Assembly: GCF_030369675.1 (NCBI RefSeq)
Contig: NZ_CP128477.1
Span: forward strand, 2,770,001 to 2,834,000
Source of the DNA: Peteryoungia algae
Lineage (GTDB): Bacteria; Pseudomonadota; Alphaproteobacteria; Rhizobiales; Rhizobiaceae
Direction: 5' to 3'
DNA length: 64,000 nucleotides
The notes beneath the pieces were generated by a model. The model was not told the DNA's origin. It saw only the letters and a program-made list of their open reading frames with translations, and ran no database searches. Positions 1-10,461 of this stretch are shown in pieces; the first letter of the stretch is position 1; each line of letters starts with the position of its first letter. A program made the translations under genes and the position numbers.

Positions 1-1
1 C

Positions 2-595
2 GGCGACACGATCACCCAGTTCTACCGCTTCCAGGACCCGCAGGACGGTTCGATCGATTTCTTCGACGAAAACGGCAAGTCAATCCGCCAGTTCCTTTTG
101 CGCAATCCCGTCCCGAACGGCCGCTTCACCTCGGGCTTCGGCATGCGCCGTCACCCGATCCTCGGCTATTCGCGCATGCATACCGGCGTCGACTGGGCGG
201 CGCCCCGTGGCACGCCGATCATTGCCTCGGGCAACGGCACCGTTGAAAAGGCCGGCTGGGCCTCCGGCTATGGCAACCAGACCATGATCCGCCATGCCAA
301 TGGGTACGTCACCTCCTACAACCACCAGAGCGGTATCGCCAAGGGCATCACGCCCGGCGCCAAGGTGAAGCAGGGCCAGGTCATCGGCTATGTCGGCTCG
401 ACCGGCTCCTCGACCGGTTCACACCTGCATTACGAGCTAATCGTCAATGGCACCAAGGTGGATGCGATGAAGGTCCGTCTGCCGGGCGGCAAGGCCCTGG
501 ATGGGCCGGTGCTCGCCGCCTTCCAGCAGGAGAGGCAGCGCATCGACACGATGCTGCAGTCGGGCGGTCGCCCCGCCCAGGTCGCGAGCCGCTGA
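2..595 (+). CDS. M23 family metallopeptidase, C-terminal part (gene starts before the window)
   Basis: This is the last 197 codons of a peptidoglycan endopeptidase of the M23 (LytM-like) family; the reading frame is open to the left edge, so the start lies outside the window. The visible part holds the complete zinc-dependent catalytic domain: a HxxxD motif (HTGVDW, about residue 60 of the visible part) and the HxH motif in SHLHYEL about 80 residues later. The glycine-rich loops around GSTGSSTGSH are typical. Members cut cross-links in the cell wall, usually in the periplasm and anchored or exported by N-terminal parts not visible here. A hairpin with a short T run follows the stop codon. I am sure of the family; the exact substrate and partners cannot be told. 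Confidence 0.93.
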   Translation, partial: GDTITQFYRFQDPQDGSIDFFDENGKSIRQFLLRNPVPNGRFTSGFGMRRHPILGYSRMHTGVDWAAPRGTPIIASGNGTVEKAGWASGYGNQTMIRHANGYVTSYNHQSGIAKGITPGAKVKQGQVIGYVGSTGSSTGSHLHYELIVNGTKVDAMKVRLPGGKALDGPVLAAFQQERQRIDTMLQSGGRPAQVASR

Positions 596-627
596 GGCAA
601 AAGACAGCCCCATCAAGCCAACGCAAA

Positions 628-655
628 ACGGCGGCCCCAAGGACCGCCGTCTTTC
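628..655 (+). terminator. Rho-independent terminator after the M23 peptidase gene
   Basis: A perfect 7-bp stem (ACGGCGG at 628-634, CCGCCGT at 644-650) encloses a 9-nt loop and is followed by CTTTC. It lies 33 bp after the M23 stop and 20 bp before the convergent clpB stop, so it may serve both directions. Confidence 0.65.
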
Positions 656-674
656 ATTCTGCCCGGAAGCTCCG

Positions 675-3278
675 TCAGGCTGCGGCACTCACCGGAGCCT
701 TGGGCGTGATCAGCAGCCGGTCGCTGCCCGCTTCGATCGTAACCTCGCATCCATCCAGCACCTGACCCGAGAGGATCTGTTCGGCAAGCGGATCCTGGAG
801 ATATTTCTGAATCACCCGCTTCAAGGGTCGTGCCCCGTAGACCGGGTCATAGCCCTTGTCGGCGAGCCAGGCACGCGCATCCGGCGTGAGATCGATGCGG
901 ATCTTGCGCTCCGAAAGCAAGGACAAGAGCCGCTTCATCTGGATATCCACAATCGCCCCCATTTCCGTCCTGCGCAGACGATGGAAGAGGATGATCTCGT
1001 CGACACGATTGAGGAATTCCGGCCGGAACGAGGCCTTGACCACGTCCATGACCTGATCGCGCACCTGATCGACATCCTGATCCTCGCCGAGACCGGTCAG
1101 ATAATCGGCCCCGAGATTGGAGGTCATGATGATGATCGTGTTCTTGAAGTCGATGGTGCGGCCCTGTCCGTCGGTCAGGCGCCCGTCGTCGAGCACCTGC
1201 AGGAGAACGTTGAAAACGTCGGGATGCGCCTTCTCGATCTCGTCGAACAGCACGACCTGGTAGGGCTTGCGCCGCACCGCTTCGGTCAGCGCCCCGCCTT
1301 CCTCGTAACCGACATAACCCGGAGGCGCCCCGATCAGCCGGGCGACCGAGTGCTTCTCCATGTATTCGGACATGTCGAGGCGAACCATGGCCGACTCGTC
1401 ATCGAACAGGAACCGCGCCAGCGACTTCGTCAGCTCGGTCTTGCCGACGCCGGTTGGACCGAGGAAGATGAACGAGCCGATCGGCCGGTTCGGATCCTGC
1501 AGGCCGGCGCGGGCGCGGCGGACCGCACGCGAAACCGCCTGAACGGCATCACCCTGGCCGACAACCGACTTGGCCAGATCGTCTTCCATCCTGAGCAGCT
1601 TCTCACGCTCGCCTTCCAGCATCTTGTCGACCGGAATGCCGGTCCAGCGGGATACGACATGGGCGATGCCGTCGGGGGTGACGACTTCCTGGACCATGTT
1701 ACCGGGGCCGGACCCGTCCTGCGCTTCCGCCTCCACCAGTTCCTTCTCGAGCTTCGGGATCATGCCATAGGCGAGTTCACCGGCCCGCTGGAATTCGCCC
1801 TGACGCTGCGCGATCGCAAGTTCGTTCCGGGCTTCGTCCAGCTGGCGCTTGAGGTCTGCGGCAAGGCCCAGCTTCTGCTTTTCCGCCTGCCAGCGGGCCG
1901 TCAGGGCGTCGGCTTCTTCCTCGAGCGAGGTCAGTTCGGTGTCGAGCCGGGTCAGCCGGTCGGCAGACGCTGCATCTGTCTCCTTCTTCAGCGCCTCGCG
2001 CTCGATCTTCAGCTGCATGATGCGACGGTCGAGCTCGTCGAGTTCCTCCGGCTTGCTGTCCACCTGCATGCGCAGCCGCGATGCCGCCTCGTCCATCAGA
2101 TCGATGGCCTTGTCGGGCAAAAACCGGTCGGTGATGTAGCGGTTCGACAATGTGGCTGCCGCGACAAGGGCCGAATCCGAGATCCGCACCTTGTGATGCT
2201 GCTCGTATTTCTCCTTCAGGCCGCGCAGGATCGAGATCGTGTCCTCGACATTGGGCTCGTTGACCATGACCGGCTGGAAGCGCCGGGCGAGCGCCGCATC
2301 CTTCTCGACATGCTTGCGGTATTCGTCGAGCGTGGTCGCCCCGACGCAATGCAGCTCGCCGCGCGCAAGCGCCGGCTTCAGCAGGTTGGAAGCATCCATC
2401 GCGCCATCGGCCTTGCCGGCACCGACCAGCGTATGCATCTCGTCGATGAACAGGATGATCTCGCCGTTTTCGGACTGAACCTCGTTCAGCACGGCCTTCA
2501 GACGTTCCTCGAACTCGCCGCGATACTTTGCACCCGCGATAAGCGCGCCCATATCGAGCGCCATCAGCTTCTTGTCTTTCAGGCTCTCCGGCACGTCGCC
2601 GTTGACGATGCGCAAGGCAAGGCCCTCGGCAATCGCCGTCTTGCCGACGCCGGGTTCACCGATCAGGACAGGGTTGTTCTTGGTCCGGCGCGACAGGACC
2701 TGGATCGTGCGACGGATCTCGTCGTCTCGGCCGATCACAGGATCGAGGCGACCTTCGCGTGCCTCCTCGGTCAGGTCGCGCGCATATTTCTTCAAAGCGT
2801 CGAAACCGGCCTCGGCATTGGCACCATCGGCGGTCCGGCCCTTGCGGATCTCGTTGATCACCTGGTTCAGCGCATTCGCCGTCACGCCACCCTTCTTCAG
2901 GGAGGCCGATGTCGAGGCGGAGGATTCGATCGCAAGCGCGAGCAGCAGGCGCTCGACCGTGACGAAGCTGTCACCGGCCTTCTTGGCAGCGTCTTCTGCC
3001 GTCGAAAACACCTTGGCGAGCGGCTGGGCCAGATAGACCTGTCCATTGCCGCCAGACACCTTGGGAAGCTTGGCAAGAGCCGCATCATTGGCGATCCGCA
3101 CAGCCTTGGCATCGCCACCGGCACGGCTGATCAGCGAAGACGCCATGCCCTGTTCGTCATCGAGCAGAACCTTCAGCACATGTTCCGGCGTGAACTGCTG
3201 GTGCCCTTCCGACAGGGCATGGGTCTGCGCGGATTGCAGAAAACCGCGCACGCGTTCGGAATATTTCTCGATATTCAT
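675..3278 (-). CDS. clpB: ATP-dependent protein disaggregase ClpB
   Basis: An 867-residue Hsp100 chaperone that threads aggregated proteins through a hexameric ring, working with DnaK in the cytoplasm. The order is standard: N-terminal Clp repeat domain (about 1-150), first AAA+ module with Walker A GEPGVGKT at 207-214, the long coiled-coil middle domain (about 400-530), and a second AAA+ module with GPTGVGKT near residue 605. Length matches alphaproteobacterial ClpB. I start at the ATG at 3276-3278 ([10 protein letters not shown]), 11 codons inside the longest open frame, because a GGGAGAG ribosome-binding site stands just before it and other ClpB proteins begin this way. It lies downstream of the DUF4167 gene, but a strong hairpin at 3432-3459 separates the two, so it probably has its own (heat-shock type) promoter between 3279 and 3430. 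Confidence 0.98.
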   Translation of the reverse strand: MNIEKYSERVRGFLQSAQTHALSEGHQQFTPEHVLKVLLDDEQGMASSLISRAGGDAKAVRIANDAALAKLPKVSGGNGQVYLAQPLAKVFSTAEDAAKKAGDSFVTVERLLLALAIESSASTSASLKKGGVTANALNQVINEIRKGRTADGANAEAGFDALKKYARDLTEEAREGRLDPVIGRDDEIRRTIQVLSRRTKNNPVLIGEPGVGKTAIAEGLALRIVNGDVPESLKDKKLMALDMGALIAGAKYRGEFEERLKAVLNEVQSENGEIILFIDEMHTLVGAGKADGAMDASNLLKPALARGELHCVGATTLDEYRKHVEKDAALARRFQPVMVNEPNVEDTISILRGLKEKYEQHHKVRISDSALVAAATLSNRYITDRFLPDKAIDLMDEAASRLRMQVDSKPEELDELDRRIMQLKIEREALKKETDAASADRLTRLDTELTSLEEEADALTARWQAEKQKLGLAADLKRQLDEARNELAIAQRQGEFQRAGELAYGMIPKLEKELVEAEAQDGSGPGNMVQEVVTPDGIAHVVSRWTGIPVDKMLEGEREKLLRMEDDLAKSVVGQGDAVQAVSRAVRRARAGLQDPNRPIGSFIFLGPTGVGKTELTKSLARFLFDDESAMVRLDMSEYMEKHSVARLIGAPPGYVGYEEGGALTEAVRRKPYQVVLFDEIEKAHPDVFNVLLQVLDDGRLTDGQGRTIDFKNTIIIMTSNLGADYLTGLGEDQDVDQVRDQVMDVVKASFRPEFLNRVDEIILFHRLRRTEMGAIVDIQMKRLLSLLSERKIRIDLTPDARAWLADKGYDPVYGARPLKRVIQKYLQDPLAEQILSGQVLDGCEVTIEAGSDRLLITPKAPVSAAA

Positions 3279-3431
3279 CGTCACTCTCCCTTGTCTCCGC
3301 CCTGCCCGCATTCGGCACAGGTCGGATGGTGTGGATGAGGCCCCCGCTGGCGGCGGACCCCGGAGCGCTTACCGCTCCCTCAAACGAGATATGGGAGCGC
3401 GATTTTGCCCTTTAAAGAGGCAGTTAAACGA

Positions 3432-3459
3432 AAAACTCCGGGCCAGAGCCCGGAGTTTT
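3432..3459. terminator. Bidirectional rho-independent terminator between the DUF4167 gene and clpB
   Basis: A perfect 12-bp inverted repeat (AAAACTCCGGGC, loop CAGA, then its complement ending in TTTT) lies 28 bp after the DUF4167 stop. The symmetric A/T runs make it work on either strand; on the minus strand it ends the DUF4167 transcript before clpB. Confidence 0.85.
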
Positions 3460-3486
3460 GCAATCGTCAAATCGAGCCGGAAAAGC

Positions 3487-4266
3487 TCATTCGGTATCAA
3501 CCTCGGCGAGAACGGGGGCTTCGCCACCTTCGCCGTTTCCACCAGTCTCTCCGCCGGCTTCACCACCTTCGTCGCTACCCGCGGCGCGGCGCGGTTGACG
3601 GCGCGGACGGTTGCCAGCGGTGCGGCGTCGCGGCTGGCGTTCGCCACCGGCGTCTGCTGCGCTTTCGGCAGCGGCGGCTGCAGCTTCCACCGGCATGTCC
3701 TCGATGACGGGCTGCGGGCCCGAGCCGGCGATTTCCGGCTGCGGCTGCGGCTCTGGCTGACGTTGCGGCCGGTTCTGCTGCTGCGGACGGTTCTGCTGTT
3801 GCGGGCGGGGCTGCTGCTGCGGCGCCTGCTGGTTCCCGCGATCACCACCACGATCACCATTCTGACCGGTGTTTTCGTCCGAGCCGTCGAAATCCTCGCC
3901 GTCGCGCTCGTTATAGTCCTGGCGGTCGTCACGGTCCTCGCCGCCATCGCGGTCGTCGCGCTGGAAGCGCTCCTGCATCTGCGCCTGGGCAGCCGCGATG
4001 ATGCGGTTGTAGTGCTCGGCATGCTGCAGGTAGTTTTCCGCCATGACGCGATCACCTGCGCTTTGCGCGTCGCGTGCCAAAGTCGAATACTTCTCGGCAA
4101 CGTGCTGAGCGGTACCGCGGATTTTCACATCGGGGCCGGAGCTGTCATAGGTCCGGGTAAGCGGGTTCTGGCCTTTGCGGTTGAAATTGTTGTTTCCACC
4201 GCCGCCGCCACCGCCGCTATTGTTGTTACGCCCCCGACCACGCTTGTTCTGCTGTCCTGGCCTCAT
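3487..4266 (-). CDS. DUF4167 domain-containing protein, probably RNA-binding
   Basis: A 259-residue protein of the alphaproteobacterial DUF4167 family. Residues 1-35 are basic and rich in Gly, Asn and Arg (MRPGQQNKRGRGRNNN). A compact conserved block at about 36-105 (DVKIRGTAQHVAEKYSTLAR... MAENYLQHAEHYNRI) is the family core. The rest is low complexity: an Asp/Arg-rich stretch (about 106-140), Gln/Pro repeats (about 150-190), an Arg-rich segment near 210-235 and an acidic Glu/Gly end. The basic N-terminus and RGG-like character suggest nucleic-acid or ribosome association; that is inference, and no function is established. It sits between prmC and clpB, an order I recognise from other rhizobia. 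The ATG at 4264-4266 is the only sensible start. Confidence 0.9.
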   Translation of the reverse strand: MRPGQQNKRGRGRNNNSGGGGGGGNNNFNRKGQNPLTRTYDSSGPDVKIRGTAQHVAEKYSTLARDAQSAGDRVMAENYLQHAEHYNRIIAAAQAQMQERFQRDDRDGGEDRDDRQDYNERDGEDFDGSDENTGQNGDRGGDRGNQQAPQQQPRPQQQNRPQQQNRPQRQPEPQPQPEIAGSGPQPVIEDMPVEAAAAAAESAADAGGERQPRRRTAGNRPRRQPRRAAGSDEGGEAGGETGGNGEGGEAPVLAEVDTE

Positions 4267-4597
4267 AGATGCTTCACCTGAATGTCTTTGTTGTGCTGAT
4301 AAAGGGCAACGTCATTGGCTCTGGTTGAACCGGACCAAGTCTATGCGCGCCGCCGACAGACCGCGCTCTCGCCTTGCTCGCCGCTGGTGAAAGTCGAGTT
4401 TACTGAGCTACGCATCGGTCCTGTCGTGCTTCGCGGAGTTCGAAAGCGAACCTTTTTCGAAGCCGGCCCAGTCGTGAACGAATCTTCGTTCTTTCCCCGC
4501 CGCCCGTTGCGTGCCCGCAAACTATTACGCTTCATCCGGAAATCCAAGCCTTTTTCTGGCTTTCCGGCAATTATCCTTAGCAACCGCAGCAAACCGG
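4267..4597. other. Intergenic region between prmC stop and the DUF4167 start
   Basis: This 331-bp stretch has no supported gene. It must hold the promoter of the leftward DUF4167 gene. Two hairpins are visible: GTTCG/CGAAC at 4438-4451 followed by CTTTTT on the plus strand, and an imperfect CCGGAAA...TTTCCGG hairpin at 4536-4567 just past the prmC stop, which could slow or end prmC transcription. Neither has a run of U on the minus strand. Confidence 0.5.
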
Positions 4598-5473
4598 CTA
4601 ATCAAGCCTTGGCGCAAACACCAGGACGCGGTCATTGCCACCATAGTCCCGACGCTCCTCGAGAAGAGAAAACCCAGCCCCTTCAAAGATTTGCACGACG
4701 TCGTCCCGCTGGTCGAAACCGATTTCCAGACCGACCAGCCCATGATCCTCGAGATGGTCTCGCGCCTCTGCCGCTATGCAACGATAGGCCTCCAGGCCGT
4801 CCGGTCCCCCGTCCAGCGCGGCCATCGGATCGAAATTTGCGACTTCCGGCTCCAGACCCGTCACCACATCACTCCGGATGTAGGGCGGGTTGGAGACGAT
4901 GATGTCGAAACGCTCCGGTGTTTGGTCGAACCAGGGGCCGAGCCGCGTGGCGAAACGCGATCCGAGCCCGTTGCGCTCGGCATTTCCGGTCGCCGTCCTC
5001 AGCGCATCCTCGGAAATATCGATGCCAAGAGCATCGGCTTGCGGACATTCATGCAGCAATGCCAGGGCGATTGCTCCGGTTCCCGTGCCGAGATCCACGA
5101 TATGCGGCTTCAAACCTTTGGTCACCATATCGAGAAGTTGTGGCAAGATCACGTCAACCAGGATCTCCGTATCCGGACGTGGCTCCAGGGTCCCGGCGGA
5201 AAGTGCCAGATCGAGACCGTAGAATTCGCGCCGGCCGAGAATTCGGTGCACTGGTTCATGCCGGATCCGGCGCGTGATGGCGTCTTCCACCTGTGCCACT
5301 GTGTCGGGCGCTACCGGTCTGTCGCCTTCGAGAAGCAGCGCGGTCGGACGAATGTCGAGAAGGCCACAGACCAGCACCCTGGCATCTGTTGCTGGATCGC
5401 CAAGTCCGGCCGCCTCGAAACGCCGGCGCGCATCAGCAATCAGGGATCGGGCGGAAGGCACAGCCCCGCTCAC
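4598..5473 (-). CDS. prmC: Peptide chain release factor N5-glutamine methyltransferase PrmC
   Basis: A 291-residue SAM-dependent methyltransferase that methylates the glutamine of the GGQ motif in release factors RF1 and RF2. The N-terminal helical substrate domain (1-95) is followed by the Rossmann methyltransferase domain with SAM motif DLGTGTGA (127-134) and the diagnostic NPPY motif at 195-198. The GTG start at 5471-5473 overlaps the prfA stop by four bases (GTGA), so its translation is coupled to that of its own substrate RF1. Length and motifs are normal. Confidence 0.97.
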   Translation of the reverse strand: MSGAVPSARSLIADARRRFEAAGLGDPATDARVLVCGLLDIRPTALLLEGDRPVAPDTVAQVEDAITRRIRHEPVHRILGRREFYGLDLALSAGTLEPRPDTEILVDVILPQLLDMVTKGLKPHIVDLGTGTGAIALALLHECPQADALGIDISEDALRTATGNAERNGLGSRFATRLGPWFDQTPERFDIIVSNPPYIRSDVVTGLEPEVANFDPMAALDGGPDGLEAYRCIAAEARDHLEDHGLVGLEIGFDQRDDVVQIFEGAGFSLLEERRDYGGNDRVLVFAPRLD

Positions 5474-6549
5474 TGGGCCTCACCCAGCTGCGCAAGCTGG
5501 CCGGCCTGATAGTCGGAAATCAGCGCATCGAGCATTTCATCAAGATCGCCTTCGATCATCCGGTCGAGCTTGTAGAGCGTCAGGTTGATCCGATGGTCCG
5601 TCACTCGCCCCTGCGGGAAGTTATAGGTGCGAATTCGCTCCGAACGGTCCCCCGAGCCGACCTGGCTCTTGCGGTTCGCAGACCGCTCGCTGTCCACCTT
5701 TTGCCGCTCGATGTCGTAGAGCCGGGAGCGCAGCACCTGCATCGCCTTGGCGCGGTTCTGGTGCTGCGATTTTTCCGAGGACGTCACGATCAGCCCCGTC
5801 GGCAGGTGCGTGATGCGCACGGCCGAGTCCGTCGTGTTGACGTGCTGTCCACCCGCGCCAGATGCACGCATCGTATCGATGCGGATATCCTCGGGCTTGA
5901 TCTCGATGTCGATATCTTCGGCTTCCGGCAGAACCGCGACGGTGGCGGCCGACGTGTGAATACGCCCGCTCGCTTCCGTCTCCGGCACGCGCTGCACGCG
6001 GTGCACACCGGATTCGAACTTCAGCTTGGAGAACACGCCCCGCCCGCTGATCGTCGCGATGATTTCCTTGTAGCCGCCGGCTTCGCCCTCGCTCGCGGAA
6101 AGCACGTCCACCTTCCAGCCCTTGGTCGAGGCGAAACGCTCATACATGCGGAAGAGATCGCCGGCAAAGAGCGCCGCTTCCGATCCGCCCGTGCCCGCGC
6201 GGATTTCGAGGATCGCGCTCTTTTCGTCGGCAGCGTCCTTCGGCAGAAGCAGGATCTGCATCTCGTTTTCGAGCGCCTCGATCCGCGTCTCCAGCTCCGG
6301 CAGTTCCATTTCGGCCAGATCGCGCATCTCGCGATCGGTCGTCTTGTCAGCCAGCATGGCGCGCAGATCCGCCGCCTCGTCCATCGCGGACTGGTATTCG
6401 CGGATCTTTTTCACCACGGGCTCGAGTTCGGAATATTCCGATGCGAGCTTCACATAGACGTCGGCCGCCGGACCCGCCGACATTCGCGCCTCGATCTCGC
6501 CGAACCGGCGTTCGAGCTCGCGCATTTTTTCGACAGGAAGCTTCGCCAC
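5470..6549 (-). CDS. prfA: Peptide chain release factor 1 (RF1)
   Basis: A 359-residue RF1 that reads UAA and UAG and triggers peptide release. The GGQ motif is at 233-235 ([11 protein letters not shown]). The stop-codon-recognising PxT tripeptide is PET at 189-191, in [11 protein letters not shown]-terminal residues 1-100 form the helical domain. The start is GTG at 6547-6549. It overlaps prmC by four bases and follows ptsP by 26 bp, so the three genes are probably cotranscribed with lysC further upstream. Confidence 0.98.
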   Translation of the reverse strand: MAKLPVEKMRELERRFGEIEARMSAGPAADVYVKLASEYSELEPVVKKIREYQSAMDEAADLRAMLADKTTDREMRDLAEMELPELETRIEALENEMQILLLPKDAADEKSAILEIRAGTGGSEAALFAGDLFRMYERFASTKGWKVDVLSASEGEAGGYKEIIATISGRGVFSKLKFESGVHRVQRVPETEASGRIHTSAATVAVLPEAEDIDIEIKPEDIRIDTMRASGAGGQHVNTTDSAVRITHLPTGLIVTSSEKSQHQNRAKAMQVLRSRLYDIERQKVDSERSANRKSQVGSGDRSERIRTYNFPQGRVTDHRINLTLYKLDRMIEGDLDEMLDALISDYQAGQLAQLGEAQ

Positions 6550-6575
6550 CCTATACTCCAGGTCAGTCGTCGGTC

Positions 6576-8843
6576 TCAGACGGGGATCTTGTTCACTTCC
6601 GCATGGCGGACAAGCAGGTCGCGCACTGACACGCCCGGGGTGTCGTCGTCAAGCGCAGCCGTCAGGACCTCCGTCAGCTGGCCGACGTCGAGGCCGAGCA
6701 ACATTGCCTTGACCGGACCGATCGCCGTCGGTGACATCGAGATCGAGCGGAAGCCGATCCCGAGCAGTGCCATGGCCGAAAGCGGCTTCGAGGCCATCTC
6801 GCCGCACAGCGTCACGGGCGTCTTGTTCCGCTCGCCGGCACGAACGATGTCGCGCAGAATGCGAAGGAAGGGTCGCCCGAGCACGTCGAAACGATCGGAT
6901 ACCCGCGCATTGCCCCGGTCGACCGCCATGGCGAACTGGAACAGGTCGTTCGAACCGACAGACACGAAATCGACCTCGTCCATCAGCTCGTCGAGCTGCC
7001 AGAGGAGCGCCGGCACTTCCAGCATGGCCCCGAACTGCAGCTTCTTGGGCAGCTGATGGCCGAACTTCGAGATGTGCTGGATCTCCTTCTGCATCAGCTC
7101 GCGCACCTGCCGGATCTCCGAGACCTCGGTCACCATCGGCAGCATCATCTTCAGCTCGGCGCCGGAGGCCGCCTTGAGCAGTGCGCGCAGCTGCGTCCGC
7201 AACAACCCCGGACGATCGAGCGACAGGCGGATCGCCCGCCAGCCAAGTGCCGGGTTCTCTTCTTCCTGTGACCGGAAATAGGGGACGACCTTGTCACCGC
7301 CGATATCGAGCGTGCGGAATGTCACCGGACGGCCGGCGGCCTGCTTCAAGACATTGCGATAGAAGCTCTCCTGTTCCTCGCCCTTCGGCATGGTCGAAGA
7401 GATCATGAACTGCAGTTCGGTTCGGAAGAGACCGATCCCGTCGGCACCGGAATCCGCAAGCTGAGGCAGATCGACCAGAAGGCCGGCATTCATCTGCAGT
7501 TTGATCCGATGTCCGTCCTTCGTCAGCGGTTCAACGTCGCGCAGCGCCCGGAACTGTTCCTGCCGCTTGGCCCGGAGCTTGACCTTTTCCTCATAGGCCC
7601 GCTGCAGGTCCGCCACGGGACGGACATGCACCTTGCCGTCGTCACCGTCGATGATGGCAGGATCGCCATTTTCAGCCAGCGCCACCGCCCCCGCCGCCTG
7701 ACCGACGACCGCAATGCCCATGGCCCGCGCAACGATGACGACATGGCTTGTGACAGCGCCCTCCTCGAGCACGAGGCCGCGCAGGTTGGCGCGCGGATAA
7801 TCCAGAAGCTCCGCCGCACCCATCGCACGGGCAAAGACGATGGCGTCGTTCGGGAAGCCTTCAGCCGCGCTGTGCGGCGAAAACCCGGTCAGCTGGCGCA
7901 GCAACCGGTTCGCAAGATCGTCGAAATCATGCATGCGCTCGCGCAGGTAAGGATCCGTCAGGCGCATCATGCGCGCCTTGGTATCGCTCTGCACCTTCTC
8001 GACAGCCGCCTCCGCCGTCAGGCCATTGTGGATAGCCTCTTCCATGCGCCGCACCCAACCCTGGTCATGGGCAAACATGCGGTAGGTCTCCAGGACGTCG
8101 CGGTGCTCGCCCTCCATGGAAATTTCGCGCCGCGACAGCATGTCGTCGATCGAGATCCTGAGCGAGCCCAGCGCATCGGCCAGCCTGCGGATTTCCTTCT
8201 CACTGTCTTCGTTGAGGAGATTGGTGACGACGATGCGAGGCTCGTGCAGCACCACGTAACCGAGGCCGATGCCTTCGGAATAGCTGTCACCCTCGATCGA
8301 GACGGGCCGGGTCAGGTCGAGCTCCAGCCCCGGCCGGGTGATCTTCTTCAATTCGCCGGTGGCGATCATCTCGGCGAGCACCATCGCTGTCGTTTCCAGC
8401 GCTTCGAGCTCGTCCTCGCGATAATTGCGTTGCGCCTTGTTCTGCACGACAAGGACGCCAAGGCTTCGCCCGGCCCGCAGGATCGGCACGCCGAGGAAGG
8501 AATGGTAGATCTCTTCGCCGGTTTCCGGCAGGTAGCGGAAGGCCGGATGCGCCTGGGCATCCGAAAGATTGAGCGACTGGGCCGACGCCGCGATCGTGCC
8601 GACCAGACCCTGGCCCATCTTCAGCTGGGCAAGGTGCACCGCATCCTTGTTCAGACCTTCGGTCGCATAGAGTTCGAGGACGCCGTCCGAGCGGAGAACA
8701 TAGGCGGAGCACACCTCTGCGACCATGTTGTTCGCGATCTGGCGAACGATCCGGTCCAGTCGCTCCTGCGGCTCGAGCGGCTCCGCCATCAGTTCGCGCA
8801 GCCGCTTGAGCAGGACGCGGGGACCCGCAGAAAGGTCTCTCAT
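6576..8843 (-). CDS. ptsP: Phosphoenolpyruvate-protein phosphotransferase PtsP (EI of the nitrogen PTS)
   Basis: A 755-residue Enzyme I Ntr that takes phosphate from phosphoenolpyruvate and passes it to NPr (PtsO) and then EIIA-Ntr, a regulatory chain for nitrogen and potassium control in rhizobia. It begins with a GAF sensory domain (about 15-160), followed by the EI N-terminal and swivelling domains, with the phosphorylated histidine in TSHVVIVAR (His367), and a C-terminal PEP-binding barrel. This GAF-EI arrangement separates it from the sugar PTS enzyme PtsI. ATG start at 8841-8843. It lies between lysC and prfA on the same strand. Confidence 0.97.
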   Translation of the reverse strand: MRDLSAGPRVLLKRLRELMAEPLEPQERLDRIVRQIANNMVAEVCSAYVLRSDGVLELYATEGLNKDAVHLAQLKMGQGLVGTIAASAQSLNLSDAQAHPAFRYLPETGEEIYHSFLGVPILRAGRSLGVLVVQNKAQRNYREDELEALETTAMVLAEMIATGELKKITRPGLELDLTRPVSIEGDSYSEGIGLGYVVLHEPRIVVTNLLNEDSEKEIRRLADALGSLRISIDDMLSRREISMEGEHRDVLETYRMFAHDQGWVRRMEEAIHNGLTAEAAVEKVQSDTKARMMRLTDPYLRERMHDFDDLANRLLRQLTGFSPHSAAEGFPNDAIVFARAMGAAELLDYPRANLRGLVLEEGAVTSHVVIVARAMGIAVVGQAAGAVALAENGDPAIIDGDDGKVHVRPVADLQRAYEEKVKLRAKRQEQFRALRDVEPLTKDGHRIKLQMNAGLLVDLPQLADSGADGIGLFRTELQFMISSTMPKGEEQESFYRNVLKQAAGRPVTFRTLDIGGDKVVPYFRSQEEENPALGWRAIRLSLDRPGLLRTQLRALLKAASGAELKMMLPMVTEVSEIRQVRELMQKEIQHISKFGHQLPKKLQFGAMLEVPALLWQLDELMDEVDFVSVGSNDLFQFAMAVDRGNARVSDRFDVLGRPFLRILRDIVRAGERNKTPVTLCGEMASKPLSAMALLGIGFRSISMSPTAIGPVKAMLLGLDVGQLTEVLTAALDDDTPGVSVRDLLVRHAEVNKIPV

Positions 8844-8930
8844 CGCGTTTTTGCTCCACTTCCCATTGGTCAGCGGATTGTTACCCTTGCCTTTTCAGGG
8901 GGTCGGGGCACGCGTGTCCGCTCTCAGGAA

Positions 8931-10205
8931 TCAATTCTTATCCAGACCGTAGCAGGAATGCAAAGTCCGAACAGCGAGCTCGGCATAGGGGCCATCGATC
9001 AGGATGGAGATCTTGATCTCCGAGGTGGTGATCGCCTTGATGTTGATGCCCTTGTCCGCCAGCGCCCTGAATGCGGTTGCCGCGACGCCCGCATGGCTGC
9101 GCATGCCGATGCCGATGACGGAAACCTTGACGAGACCCTTCTCGCTCTGGACGACGTCGAAACCGATCTTCTCCTTGTTGGAGCCGAGAACGGCGAGCGC
9201 CTTGTCCACGTCACCGGACGGAACCGTGAAGGTCATGTCGGTCTTGGAACCGTCTTCCGAGATGTTCTGGACGATCATGTCGACATTGATGTGGGATTCG
9301 GCGAGCGGTCCGAAGATCGCAGCCGACACACCCGGCCGGTCGGCCAGACGGCGCAGCGAAATCTGGGCTTCATCCTTGGCATAGGCAATACCGGTGACGA
9401 CTTCCTGTTCCACGATCTCTTCCTCATCACAAATCAGCGTACCGGGCGGGTTCAACAGATCGCCCATGCCCGGTGCATCGGGATCTTCAAAGCTGGAGCG
9501 CACGAAGGTGCGAACCTTGTGCACCATGGCGAGCTCGACGGAACGGACCTGAAGAACCTTGGCGCCGAGCGAGGCCATTTCGAGCATTTCCTCGAAAGCG
9601 ATCTTCTTCAGGCGCCGCGCCTTCGGCTCGATGCGCGGATCGGTCGTGTAGACGCCGTCGACGTCGGTATAGATGTCGCAGCGATCGGCCTTCACACCGG
9701 CGGCAATCGCGACGGCCGAGGTATCCGAGCCACCGCGACCGAGCGTCGCGATGCGATTGTCAGGGCCGATGCCCTGGAAACCTGCAACGACGGCCACCTG
9801 GCCCTCGCCCATGCGGCGGATGATGTCGGCGCCGTCGATCTCCTGGATACGGGCCGCGCCATGAGCGTTGTCGGTCTTGATCGGGATCTGCCAGCCTTGC
9901 CAGGACCGGGCATTGACGCCCATCGACTGGAGTGCAATGGCGAGCAAACCGGATGTCACCTGTTCGCCCGACGCGACGATGGCATCATATTCGCGCGCAT
10001 CGTAGAACGGCGAGTCGGCACCGGCCACCTTCGGCATGGTCTGAACCCAGTCGACCAGCTCATTGGTCTTGCCCGACATCGCCGAGACGACCACGGCCAC
10101 TTCGTGACCCGCATCCACTTCGCGTTTCACATGACGCGCGACGTTATAGATGCGATCCAGATTGGCGACGGATGTCCCGCCGAACTTCATGACGATGCGA
10201 GCCAT
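8931..10205 (-). CDS. lysC: Aspartate kinase
   Basis: A 424-residue aspartokinase that phosphorylates aspartate, the first step toward lysine, threonine, methionine and diaminopimelate. The N-terminal kinase domain begins with the conserved KFGGTS (7-12). Two C-terminal ACT domains (about 265-424) would bind lysine and/or threonine as feedback inhibitors. I start at the ATG at 10203-10205 (MARIVMKFGG); the open frame extends 22 codons further but without family similarity. A structured leader (see 10309-10334) lies upstream. It is the first gene of the leftward lysC-ptsP-prfA-prmC block. lysA at 48.6 kb finishes the lysine branch. Confidence 0.97.
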   Translation of the reverse strand: MARIVMKFGGTSVANLDRIYNVARHVKREVDAGHEVAVVVSAMSGKTNELVDWVQTMPKVAGADSPFYDAREYDAIVASGEQVTSGLLAIALQSMGVNARSWQGWQIPIKTDNAHGAARIQEIDGADIIRRMGEGQVAVVAGFQGIGPDNRIATLGRGGSDTSAVAIAAGVKADRCDIYTDVDGVYTTDPRIEPKARRLKKIAFEEMLEMASLGAKVLQVRSVELAMVHKVRTFVRSSFEDPDAPGMGDLLNPPGTLICDEEEIVEQEVVTGIAYAKDEAQISLRRLADRPGVSAAIFGPLAESHINVDMIVQNISEDGSKTDMTFTVPSGDVDKALAVLGSNKEKIGFDVVQSEKGLVKVSVIGIGMRSHAGVAATAFRALADKGINIKAITTSEIKISILIDGPYAELAVRTLHSCYGLDKN

Positions 10206-10308
10206 AGACTTGAACCATATGCCCTTGAAAGACGCCGGAACTCCGGCACGAAAACGATCGCCTGGGCACAAAGCCGCAAGCTGGCCGGGCTTTTAGTCTA
10301 TCTGGCCG

Positions 10309-10334
10309 GGGGGCGCAACGGCCACTTGCCCCCC
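10309..10334 (-). promoter_or_regulatory. Stable hairpin in the lysC leader
   Basis: A G-run/C-run hairpin with a TTGC/GCAA inner stem, one bulged base and a 7-nt loop lies about 105-130 nt upstream of the lysC start. It is far too stable to be without effect in RNA if the lysC promoter is upstream of it. No U run follows, and no lysine riboswitch elements are recognisable, so the role is unknown. Confidence 0.35.
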
Positions 10335-10410
10335 AAACGGTACGGCGTGGCCGGCATTTTTGTCTTGCAGATCGGCATGATGAAGGCGGCCCGCTCGAGA
10401 CGCGGGCATA

Positions 10411-10435
10411 AGAAAAGGGGGCCACGGGGCCCCCT
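10411..10435 (-). terminator. Rho-independent terminator after the SH3-domain protein gene
   Basis: On the minus strand an 8-bp perfect stem (AGGGGGCC, loop CCGT, GGCCCCCT) is followed by TTTTCT, 27 bp past the stop codon at 10462. This is a classical intrinsic terminator and separates the gene from lysC. Confidence 0.85.
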
Positions 10436-10461
10436 CGAAAGTTAAGCTGGCTGTCAGGATG

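Noticed and set aside
501..3338. A 945-codon open frame on the plus strand opposite clpB
   Set aside because: It is antisense to an unmistakable clpB. In GC-rich genes with strong third-position bias the opposite strand often lacks stops. The translated product has no recognisable domain.
7509..10445. A 978-codon plus-strand frame opposite lysC and ptsP
   Set aside because: It spans two real genes and their spacer on the other strand, with no family similarity.
10206..10461. Lysine riboswitch upstream of lysC
   Set aside because: None of the conserved lysine riboswitch core elements is recognisable, and the class is not typical of Alphaproteobacteria.
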